From positions 1 to 7,306 of the forward strand of contig CAMMNR010000087.1 of NCBI GenBank assembly GCA_946498265.1: a DNA stretch of 7,306 bases, given 5' to 3'. This DNA is from an uncultured Clostridium sp. (GTDB lineage: Bacteria > Bacillota > Clostridia > TANB77 > CAG-508). The position numbers were made by a program, and so were the translations under genes. This document shows, in pieces, positions 1 to 4,578 of this stretch. Every line of letters starts with the position of its first letter. Positions within the stretch are counted from its first letter, which is position 1. The notes below the pieces were generated by a model. The model was not told where the DNA came from. It saw only the letters and a program-made list of their open reading frames with translations, and searched no databases.

Positions 1-38
1 AGCTTTTTAGCTATTTCATGTATTTTTATCTTACCCAA
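1..38 (-). CDS. infB: Translation initiation factor IF-2, N-terminal fragment (gene runs off the left edge)
   Basis: Only the first 12-13 codons are visible. From a TTG at 38-36 they read (M)GKIKIHEIAKKL, which matches the start of the bacterial IF-2 N-terminal domain (compare MxKIRVxELAKEL). IF-2 is the GTPase that places initiator tRNA on the 30S subunit. A GGGGGTGA tract at 51-44 ends 5 bases before the TTG and is the best SD. An in-frame ATG at 53-51 and GTG at 47-45 would add five or three residues, but neither has an SD, so I prefer TTG. The start overlaps the end of ylxQ by 8 bases, as expected of translational coupling. The gene is last in the visible rimP-nusA-rnpM-ylxQ-infB order, which strongly supports the identification despite the short fragment. 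Confidence 0.85.
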   Translation of the reverse strand, partial: MGKIKIHEIAKK

Positions 39-351
39 TAACTTCACCCCCATTACTTATTTTTTGAATTTCTTTTGATAAATTTAAATCTTTTATTCCA
101 ATAATAGCTTTATTTGATTTTCCAATTGCTTTACTTAATTCATCTATTTCACCAACTATAATATATGGTATATCATTTTCCTCACTTAATTTTTTAAATT
201 TATCTTTTGTTCTCTCTGAAGAATTTTCAGCTATAATTACTAAATTTATTTTTCTCTTTCTAATTTGTGTCTCTACACTATCTGCCCCAAAACTAATTTT
301 ACCTGCTTTTGCTGATAACCCTATTAAACCTAATATTTTTCTATTTATCAA
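31..351 (-). CDS. ylxQ: L7Ae/L30e-family RNA-binding protein YlxQ
   Basis: A 106-residue protein of the L7Ae/L30e/S12e superfamily, whose members bind kink-turn RNA. The body shows the family fold signature: an N-terminal LGLIGLSAKAGKISFGADSV helix region, then NLVIIAENSSERTKDKF (about residues 36-52) and PYIIVGEIDELSKAIGK (about 62-78). The exact cellular role of YlxQ is not settled; it is a probable ribosome- or RNA-associated protein. The start is TTG at 351-349, with AAGAGGTG at 365-358 and a 6-base gap. It overlaps the end of rnpM by 11 bases and itself overlaps infB, so the three genes are packed for coupled translation. Length and position in the nusA-infB operon are typical of Bacillota. 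Confidence 0.9.
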   Translation of the reverse strand: MINRKILGLIGLSAKAGKISFGADSVETQIRKRKINLVIIAENSSERTKDKFKKLSEENDIPYIIVGEIDELSKAIGKSNKAIIGIKDLNLSKEIQKISNGGEVIG

Positions 352-601
352 GAATTACACCTCTTAAATTTTCATATATTTCATCTGATATTTTCATATC
401 AAAAACTTTTTCTAATCTTTTTGATTTTATAACCTTTTCTAAACAATTTATATCGTCACATATGTATGCTCCTCTACCTTCTTTTCTACCAGTTCTATCT
501 ATGCTAATTTCATTTTCTTTATTCTTAACTATTCTTATAAAATCTTTTTTATCTTTTTTTATATTACATCCCATACATGTTCTTTGTGGCTGTCTTTTCA
601 A
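341..601 (-). CDS. rnpM: RNase P modulator RnpM (YlxR family, DUF448)
   Basis: An 86-residue basic protein with the two YlxR signatures: RTCMGC near the N-terminus (residues 7-12) and GRGAYIC (42-48), followed by the CLEKVIKSKRLEKVF helix. Cys9, Cys12, Cys48 and Cys53 are arranged as two pairs, which could bind metal, although many family members lack a full set. In Bacillus subtilis the family member binds RNase P RNA and dampens its activity; transfer of that role here is inference from the family. The start is TTG at 601-599, preceded by AAGGAGGAAG (616-607) with GGAGG 8 bases away. The next ATG (Met10) would remove the conserved RTCMGC motif, so TTG is well supported. It lies 39 bases after nusA and overlaps ylxQ by 11. 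Confidence 0.93.
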   Translation of the reverse strand: MKRQPQRTCMGCNIKKDKKDFIRIVKNKENEISIDRTGRKEGRGAYICDDINCLEKVIKSKRLEKVFDMKISDEIYENLRGVILDK

Positions 602-640
602 CTTGTCTTCCTCCTTTTATTGTATGTCCTTTGTTTTATT

Positions 641-1762
641 TTATTCTGTTTCGTTTTCTTCATTTTCATTATTTTCTTCATTTTCTTGTTTTTCTGCTAA
701 CATATTTCTAAATTGTGTTTCTGATTTTATATCTATTTTTTCCCAGTTTGTAAGTTTAGCAGCTAATCTTGCATTTTGTCCAGATTTTCCTATTGCTAAA
801 GATAATTGATCATCTGGTACAATTACTTGAGCAAATTTTTCTTTTTCATTTATATCTACAGCTAATATTTGTGCTGGCAACAATGCTGCAGCTATATATA
901 TTGCTGGATCTTCATTCCATTCAATTACATCTATTTTTTCACCATTTAACTCATTTATTACATTTTGAATTCTTACTCCTTTTTGTCCTACACATGAACC
1001 TACTGGATCAATATTAGGGTCTGGTGAATATACTGCCACTTTACTTCTATAACCTGGATCTCTTGAAACACTCTTTATTTCAATAACTCCTTCATATATT
1101 TCTGGAATTTCAAATTCTAATAATTTTCTTACAAAATCTGGATTACTTCTTGAAACTATTACTTGTGGTGCCCCTTTAGCACCTTTTTCTACATCTAAAA
1201 CATATCCTTTTATTTTGTCATTTACTCTATATTTTTCTGTTGGTACTTGCTCTTTTGCTGGCATTACACCTTCTAATCTTCCTAAATCCATTACTACTAT
1301 ATTTTTATCTGCTTTTTGTATTATTCCTGAAACTATTTCACCTTTTCTATCATTAAATTCATTAAAAACAATTTCTCTTTCTACTTCTCTTAATTTTTGT
1401 ATTATAACTTGTTTTGCTGTTTGTGCTGCAATTCTACCAAAATCTCTTGGTACTATTTCTGTCTCTACTGAATCTCCTTCTTTAAAATCTTTGCTTATTT
1501 TTTGTGCCTCTTTTAAACTTATTTGTGTATTTTTATTTTCTGGTTTTTCTACTACTTCTCTTAATGAATATACATGAGTTGCTCCTGTTTTAGGATCCAT
1601 AACCACTTTTACATTTTCTAAAGAATCAAAATTTCTTTTATATGCAGTAACTAGAGCTGTTTCTATTGAATCTAATAAATATTCTTTTTTTATTCCTTTC
1701 TCTTTTTCTAAATCTTCTAAAGCTAAAATCAATTCTTTATTATCGATAGCTTCCTTTTTCAT
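641..1762 (-). CDS. nusA: Transcription termination/antitermination factor NusA
   Basis: A 373-residue NusA that binds RNA polymerase and nascent RNA and controls pausing, termination and antitermination. Domains run in order: an N-terminal RNAP-binding domain (about 1-125, including the FGRIAAQTAKQVIIQKLRE linker), an S1 domain (about 130-195, GEIVSGIIQKADKNIVVMDLG), KH1 (PVGSCVGQKGVRIQ) and KH2 (LSLAIGKSGQNARLAAKL). It ends in an Asn/Glu-rich acidic tail. It lacks the C-terminal acidic repeats of enterobacterial NusA, as is normal in Bacillota. I start it at ATG 1762-1760: GGAGGAG at 1777-1771 sits 8 bases upstream. A TTG 24 bases further up is in frame but would place the SD inside the gene. 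It follows rimP by 17 bases. Confidence 0.96.
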   Translation of the reverse strand: MKKEAIDNKELILALEDLEKEKGIKKEYLLDSIETALVTAYKRNFDSLENVKVVMDPKTGATHVYSLREVVEKPENKNTQISLKEAQKISKDFKEGDSVETEIVPRDFGRIAAQTAKQVIIQKLREVEREIVFNEFNDRKGEIVSGIIQKADKNIVVMDLGRLEGVMPAKEQVPTEKYRVNDKIKGYVLDVEKGAKGAPQVIVSRSNPDFVRKLLEFEIPEIYEGVIEIKSVSRDPGYRSKVAVYSPDPNIDPVGSCVGQKGVRIQNVINELNGEKIDVIEWNEDPAIYIAAALLPAQILAVDINEKEKFAQVIVPDDQLSLAIGKSGQNARLAAKLTNWEKIDIKSETQFRNMLAEKQENEENNENEENETE

Positions 1763-1779
1763 TTTTTTAACTCCTCCTT

Positions 1780-2229
1780 TTACCAATTATATATTACTTT
1801 TATTTGTGCTATATTTTTTCTTGGAATTTGTATATTTCCTTCTAAAAATATATTTTCTTTATCAAATTTTTCTAGTATTGCTTGATATTCTTTTTTTCCG
1901 TTATTATCTTTACTAAATAACTTTACACCTACTAAATTTCCAATATTTTTTTCTAAATGTTTATCTTTTCTTAACACTCTTTCAATTCCTGGTGATGAAA
2001 CTTCTAAGAAGTATTGTTCTTTTATATAATCTTTTTCATCTAATATATCTGTTATTTCATTATTTACTTTTTCACAATCATTTAGGTCTATTCCTTTTGG
2101 ACTATCTATAAATATTCTTAAAAAAAAGTTTTTTCCTTCTTTGACATATTCTACATCATATAGTTCATATCCTATATTTTCAATTTTAGTTTTAACTAGG
2201 TCTTCTATCTTTTCTTCTATACTTGCCAA
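1780..2229 (-). CDS. rimP: Ribosome maturation factor RimP
   Basis: A 149-residue RimP, which assists assembly of the 30S subunit. The N-terminal domain shows IGYELYDVEYVKEG (19-32), the FLRIFIDSPKGIDLNDCEKV strand-turn-helix (36-55) and the family hallmark FLEVSSPGIERVLRK (74-88). The C-terminal Sm-like barrel covers the remainder (about 95-149). Length is typical. The start is TTG at 2229-2227, fitting the usual family N-terminus MxxIEEKIEDLV, with GGAGGGG at 2241-2235 and a 5-base gap. It is the first gene of the nusA operon, directly behind the promoter and leader hairpin described separately. Confidence 0.95.
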   Translation of the reverse strand: MASIEEKIEDLVKTKIENIGYELYDVEYVKEGKNFFLRIFIDSPKGIDLNDCEKVNNEITDILDEKDYIKEQYFLEVSSPGIERVLRKDKHLEKNIGNLVGVKLFSKDNNGKKEYQAILEKFDKENIFLEGNIQIPRKNIAQIKVIYNW

Positions 2230-2254
2230 ATTTTCCCCTCCTTTTCCAAAAGTT

Positions 2255-2279
2255 AAGAGTGGGATTTGTTCCCACTCTT
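2255..2279 (-). promoter_or_regulatory. Leader hairpin just upstream of rimP, possible attenuator
   Basis: A perfect 10-bp inverted repeat, AAGAGTGGGA / TCCCACTCTT, with a 5-base loop. In the leftward transcript it lies about 30 bases after the predicted start and about 14 bases before the rimP SD, and is followed by AACTTTT. A strong hairpin inside the leader of the operon that encodes NusA is a reasonable candidate for attenuation or NusA-sensitive autoregulation, but the U-tract after it is poor. In the other direction the hairpin is followed by a better T-rich run (2282-2299), yet no rightward gene needs a terminator here. The hairpin is directly visible; its role is inferred. Confidence 0.5.
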
Positions 2280-2306
2280 GCTGTCTCTTTTTGTGTTTAC
2301 ATTTAT

Positions 2307-2335
2307 ATTATACCCAAGTTTTACTAAAAAATCAA
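2307..2335 (-). promoter_or_regulatory. Sigma-A-type promoter of the rimP-nusA-infB operon
   Basis: On the minus strand, TTGATT (2335-2330) and a perfect TATAAT (2312-2307) are separated by exactly 17 bases. Transcription should start near 2300, giving a leader of about 70 bases that contains the 2255-2279 hairpin. No other good promoter is seen between here and infB, so this one probably drives the operon. Confidence 0.82.
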
Positions 2336-2363
2336 GTATTTTCCAAATTTTTTCTAAATATTT

Positions 2364-2392
2364 AAGCAGAAGTAAAGAACTCACTTCTGCTT
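2364..2392 (-). terminator. Hairpin terminator behind the 86-residue membrane protein gene
   Basis: A perfect 10-bp inverted repeat, AAGCAGAAGT / ACTTCTGCTT, with a 9-base loop, starting 9 bases after the stop codon of the membrane protein gene and ending before the rimP promoter. In the leftward transcript the tail is only modestly U-rich (AAATATTT). The rightward tail TTTGTTTGT is better. It is probably a terminator insulating the two units, but the direction of best activity is ambiguous. Confidence 0.55.
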
Positions 2393-2401
2393 TGTTTGTC
2401 A

Positions 2402-2662
2402 TTATTTGTTATATGCCCTTACTTTGAGGTATTTTCCTATTTTCACTATTATTACTAGCAATATTATCGCTAAACCAAGCCCTACAATTCCATTAACATT
2501 CATGATCACCTTAACTGTCACTAGTTGAATAAATGGTATTCCATAAACAATTACCATAATTACATACAACCAAAAAAACAGCTTTGGTATAAACCGAAAA
2601 ATAATATAGGCAATAACAGCAATAATAACACAAATCAAAATGAAACAAATTATTTCTTTCAC
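2402..2662 (-). CDS. Small hydrophobic membrane protein, function unknown
   Basis: An 86-residue, almost wholly hydrophobic protein that I do not recognise. Three membrane-spanning stretches are likely: about 4-22 (IICFILICVIIAVIAYIIF), 28-50 (centred on WLYVIMVIVYGIPF) and 57-74 (NGIVGLGLAIILLVIIVK), with a short basic C-terminus (GKYLKVRAYNK). I start it at GTG 2662-2660 because GAGAGGAG at 2678-2671 lies 8 bases upstream. An in-frame TTG at 2737 would add 25 residues, but it lies inside the -35 box of the gene's promoter and so cannot be translated from that transcript. The gene is monocistronic, with its own promoter and a terminator hairpin. No charged residues or motifs suggest an enzyme or transporter. 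Confidence 0.8.
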   Translation of the reverse strand: MKEIICFILICVIIAVIAYIIFRFIPKLFFWLYVIMVIVYGIPFIQLVTVKVIMNVNGIVGLGLAIILLVIIVKIGKYLKVRAYNK

Positions 2663-2708
2663 TTTTTTGTCTCCTCTCTTAAAAAAATATGGTTTTCCAG
2701 TTACTTTT

Positions 2709-2737
2709 ATTTTACCACTAATTAACATAAAAATCAA
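2709..2737 (-). promoter_or_regulatory. Sigma-A-type promoter of the small membrane protein gene
   Basis: On the minus strand, TTGATT (2737-2732) and TAAAAT (2714-2709) are separated by 17 bases. The start should fall near 2702, leaving a leader of about 40 bases before the GTG at 2662. The -35 hexamer is identical to that of the rimP promoter and the spacer length is the same. Confidence 0.72.
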
Positions 2738-2740
2738 ATA

Positions 2741-2908
2741 TTAAGTATTAAAAGGAGACTTATCTATAAAATTATTAAAAGTATCTCTTTTAACTTCAAA
2801 TGTAAGTATTATATTATACAGAAGCTTTTGTTTCTTTATCATATTATAATTCCCCCAACCATATGGTATATATAATCTTTTTTCATTATTTTTTCTTTTC
2901 CTCTTCAT
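2741..2908 (-). CDS. Possible small protein of 55 residues, unrecognised
   Basis: An uninterrupted reading frame from ATG 2908-2906 to TAA 2743-2741. It begins MKRKRKNNEKRLYIPYGWGN, continues with a basic/hydrophobic middle (MIKKQKLLYNIILTF, residues 23-37) and ends DKSPFNT. In DNA this AT-rich, 55 codons without a stop is uncommon but not decisive. No SD precedes the first ATG, unlike the other genes here. An internal ATG at 2842 has a GGGGG tract upstream and would give 33 residues. A leftward promoter-like pair at 2944-2971 could transcribe it. I recognise no family. It may be a small protein, a decayed gene or chance. Confidence 0.3.
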   Translation of the reverse strand: MKRKRKNNEKRLYIPYGWGNYNMIKKQKLLYNIILTFEVKRDTFNNFIDKSPFNT

Positions 2909-2942
2909 TTTCTACATTTATATTTATATTTTTATACTGGCT

Positions 2943-2958
2943 AATGATATATATCATT
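2943..2958. promoter_or_regulatory. 16-bp perfect palindrome, candidate operator
   Basis: AATGATATATATCATT reads identically on both strands. It lies between the two divergent promoter-like pairs and covers the -10 box of the leftward one. It is 37 bases upstream of the deoD -35 box. A dimeric repressor site is plausible, but an AT-rich palindrome of this length may also arise by chance. No regulator gene is in the window. Confidence 0.4.
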
Positions 2959-2971
2959 CATAAGTTGTCAA
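2944..2971 (-). promoter_or_regulatory. Candidate leftward promoter within the deoD upstream region
   Basis: On the minus strand a perfect TTGACA (2971-2966) is followed after 16 bases by TATCAT (2949-2944). It would transcribe the possible 55-residue ORF with a leader of about 30 bases, or give an RNA reading toward the small membrane protein gene. The -10 box lies in the palindrome, so the two signals may be linked. Confidence 0.45.
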
Positions 2972-2994
2972 TTTTAACTTTCAAACTATTTAAG

Positions 2995-3023
2995 TTGTTT
3001 TTTTTATCAATTATTGGTATACT
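2995..3023 (+). promoter_or_regulatory. deoD: Sigma-A-type promoter of deoD
   Basis: TTGTTT (2995-3000) and TATACT (3018-3023) are separated by 17 bases. The expected start near 3030 leaves a leader of only about 25 bases before ATG 3055, with AAGGAGG at 3041-3047. There is no room for a riboswitch. Confidence 0.7.
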
Positions 3024-3054
3024 AATAACATAATTATATAAAGGAGGAATTTTA

Positions 3055-3789
3055 ATGCCAACACCACACAATGAAGCTAAATTAGGAGAAATAGCCAAAA
3101 CAGTTATTATGCCAGGAGACCCTCTTCGTGCCAAATACATCGCTGAAAACTTTTTAGAAAACGCTACTTTAGTTAATAAAGTAAGAGGAATGTATGCATA
3201 TACTGGGGATTATAAAGGTACTCGAATATCTGTAATGGCTCATGGAATGGGAATACCTAGTATTGGTATTTATTGTTATGAACTATATAAATTTTATAAT
3301 GTAGAAAATATTATAAGAATAGGATCTTGTGGAGGTTATAAACCTGAATTAAAACTCTTTGATATTATTTTATCAGAAAAAGTATTTTCTGAGAGCAATT
3401 TTGCATTAACTTTAAATAATGATGATTGTCACATTGTTGAAGCAAACAAAGAATTAAATGATATAATTGAAGAAACAGCAAAAAAATGCTCTATCAATAT
3501 TGTAAAAGGAAATACTGTTACAACTGATTGTTTTGATTTATATATGACTGATGTAAATCAATTTTTAGATAGAATTCCTAAAGATTTCAATCCTGTTTCT
3601 GCCGAAATGGAAGCTTTTGCTTTATTCTACCTTGCAAAAATGTTTAATAAAAAAGCTAGTTGTTTAATGAGTGTTGTAGATTCAAAATATATTAAAGAAG
3701 TAGCTACTCCAGAAGAAAGAGAATCTGGGCTTAATAATATGATTAAGCTTGCTTTAGAAAGTACAAGGGGACGTTCCTTCAATCCCTAA
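3055..3789 (+). CDS. deoD: Purine nucleoside phosphorylase, DeoD type, with a repeat-derived C-terminus
   Basis: A 244-residue hexameric-type purine nucleoside phosphorylase, which splits purine (deoxy)nucleosides with phosphate to free base and (deoxy)ribose-1-phosphate in cytoplasmic salvage. Family residues are visible: His5 (HNEAKLGEIA), the phosphate-site MPGDPLRAK (Gly21, Arg25), Arg44, Arg88 with GSCGG, the AEMEA ribose-site segment (184-188), and the Asp209/Arg222 pair equivalent to the E. coli catalytic Asp204/Arg217. The usual Ser-Asp-His around that Asp is Val-Asp-Ser here. The SD AGGAGG (3042-3047) lies 7 bases before the ATG. The normal family sequence ends after MIKLALES. The last residues, TRGRSFNP, and the stop codon are read from the inserted GGGGACG repeat. 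The core enzyme looks intact, so activity is probably kept. It is monocistronic and convergent with greA. Confidence 0.95.
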   Translation: MPTPHNEAKLGEIAKTVIMPGDPLRAKYIAENFLENATLVNKVRGMYAYTGDYKGTRISVMAHGMGIPSIGIYCYELYKFYNVENIIRIGSCGGYKPELKLFDIILSEKVFSESNFALTLNNDDCHIVEANKELNDIIEETAKKCSINIVKGNTVTTDCFDLYMTDVNQFLDRIPKDFNPVSAEMEAFALFYLAKMFNKKASCLMSVVDSKYIKEVATPEERESGLNNMIKLALESTRGRSFNP

Positions 3790-3943
3790 AATTCGGGATA
3801 ATGGGGACGGACCTGTAGGGAATTTGGGGACGGGGCTTAAAATCCCTATACTTTAGGAAAAAAAAAAAAAAAAAAATTTTAATTTTTTTTCAATTTGGAG
3901 TTTTTTTAACCCCCCTCCCCAATTTCCCTACAGCTCCGTCCCC
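3767..3943. repeat. GGGGACG-type palindromic repeat element (MITE- or REP-like), 177 bp
   Basis: The element begins GGGGACG (3767-3773) and ends CGTCCCC (3937-3943). Inside it, 3803-3842 and 3904-3943 form inverted arms of 40 positions with 36 matches. The loop (3843-3903) contains a run of 19 A (3858-3876), TTTTAA and 8 T. GGGGACG occurs three times on the plus strand (3767, 3803, 3826). The 3767 and 3826 copies are each followed by a related AATCCCTA segment, so the unit looks internally duplicated. It has no coding capacity and no target-site duplication is apparent (flanks AGTACAA and TGGTCTT). From memory, GGGGACG-ended palindromes are dispersed repeats in clostridial genomes, sometimes near Y1 (IS200/RAYT-like) transposases; none is encoded here. 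Its G/C blocks contrast sharply with the flanking DNA. Confidence 0.8.
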
Positions 3944-3959
3944 TGGTCTTTATTTTTTT
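3803..3959 (+). terminator. Long hairpin with T-rich tail at the end of deoD, probably used in both directions
   Basis: The 40-position arms of the repeat element would fold in RNA into a very stable stem. In the rightward transcript the stem is followed by TGGTC and then TTTATTTTTTTA (3948-3959), a good intrinsic-terminator tail that overlaps the last codons of greA. In the leftward transcript the same hairpin begins 6 bases after the greA stop but is followed by a poorer U-tract. It is the only terminator candidate between these convergent genes. Confidence 0.6.
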
Positions 3960-4426
3960 ATTGACAATATTTTATATTTCATCGTTCCCACTGGTGCTTT
4001 TACCTCAACAACATTATTTTTCTTTGCTCCAAGTAATGCTTTACCTAATGGTGATTCATTTGAAATTCTATTTTCAGCTAAATCTACTTCAGTAGAACCA
4101 ACAATTGTATAATCAATTTTTTCATCAAATTCCATATCAAGTACTTTCACTGTATTGCCTATTTGTACTGTTTCTGTATCTATTTCTTTTTCATTTATTA
4201 TTTTGGCATTTCTTAATTTATTTTCTAATTCTACAATCTTCACTTCATTTTCTGCTTGTGCTGTTTTTGCCTCATCATATTCAGAGTTTTCAGATAAATC
4301 TCCAAATCCTAAAGCTACTTTTATTCTATCAGCTATTTCAGCTCTTTTTTCTGTTTTTAAATAATTTAATTCATTTTCAAGATTATTATATCCTTCTTGA
4401 GTTAATATTACTTCCTTTTCTTCCAT
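3950..4426 (-). CDS. greA: Transcription elongation factor GreA
   Basis: A 158-residue GreA, which enters the RNA polymerase secondary channel and stimulates cleavage of backtracked RNA. The N-terminal coiled coil (about 1-75) carries the acidic tip motif GDLSENSEYDEAK (42-54), with Asp43 and Glu46 equivalent to the catalytic pair of E. coli GreA. The C-terminal FKBP-like domain includes NRISNESPLGKALLGAKKNNVVEVKAP. Start ATG 4426-4424 has GGAGG at 4440-4436, a 9-base gap. It has its own near-consensus promoter. Its stop codon lies 6 bases from the repeat element, so the element inserted, or was retained, right at the gene's edge without altering the protein. Confidence 0.96.
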   Translation of the reverse strand: MEEKEVILTQEGYNNLENELNYLKTEKRAEIADRIKVALGFGDLSENSEYDEAKTAQAENEVKIVELENKLRNAKIINEKEIDTETVQIGNTVKVLDMEFDEKIDYTIVGSTEVDLAENRISNESPLGKALLGAKKNNVVEVKAPVGTMKYKILSIKK

Positions 4427-4466
4427 CTTGCATTTCCTCCTTAATTCTTTAAAAAATACTTTTTAT

Positions 4467-4495
4467 ATATTACGGCACAAAATCAAATTTGTCAA
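4467..4495 (-). promoter_or_regulatory. greA: Near-consensus sigma-A promoter of greA
   Basis: On the minus strand, perfect TTGACA (4495-4490) and TAATAT (4472-4467) are separated by 17 bases. Transcription should start near 4460, about 34 bases before the ATG. The -35 box and most of the spacer lie inside the inverted repeat 4479-4510, so the promoter and hairpin cannot be separated. Confidence 0.85.
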
Positions 4496-4510
4496 TACAA
4501 ATTTGATTTT
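4479..4510 (-). terminator. 13-bp inverted repeat: pgsA terminator overlapping the greA promoter
   Basis: AAAATCAAATTTG (4479-4491) and CAAATTTGATTTT (4498-4510) are perfect inverted arms around a 6-base loop. In the leftward transcript the stem follows a run of nine A and ends in a T-run, the layout of a bidirectional intrinsic terminator, 69 bases after the pgsA stop. Its stem is A/T-rich and therefore weak. Because it covers the greA -35 box it could instead be an operator. Confidence 0.5.
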
Positions 4511-4578
4511 TTTTTACATCATTTTATTCTCCGTAAATTTGTAAAATTAATTTTAATTGGTTATAGTCTTTTTATATT

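Noticed and set aside
309..809. Long plus-strand open frame opposite rnpM and nusA, rich in Ser/Phe
   Set aside because: It is the complement of well-identified genes, has no SD, and its composition is what antisense of Lys/Glu/Asn-rich coding DNA gives.
2663..2737. N-terminal extension of the small membrane protein from TTG 2737
   Set aside because: It contains the gene's own -35 and -10 boxes, and a strong SD precedes the internal GTG at 2662.
3030..3054. Riboswitch (e.g. purine) controlling deoD
   Set aside because: The predicted leader is only about 25 bases long, too short for an aptamer.
2958..3140. 60-codon minus-strand frame over the deoD promoter and start
   Set aside because: It lies opposite the conserved deoD N-terminus and promoter, and has no SD or family resemblance.
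3767..3943. CRISPR array or IS element
   Set aside because: The GGGGACG units are irregularly spaced with no regular spacers, and the element encodes no transposase.
4479..4510. FabT-like operator (TTTGA/TCAAA half-sites) near pgsA
   Set aside because: The half-sites are in inside-out order relative to the FabT palindrome, and the site faces greA rather than lipid genes; the resemblance is probably due to A/T richness.
4545..4556. 12-bp palindrome AAAATTAATTTT downstream of pgsA
   Set aside because: A pure A/T palindrome of this length is expected by chance in such DNA, and it has no promoter context.
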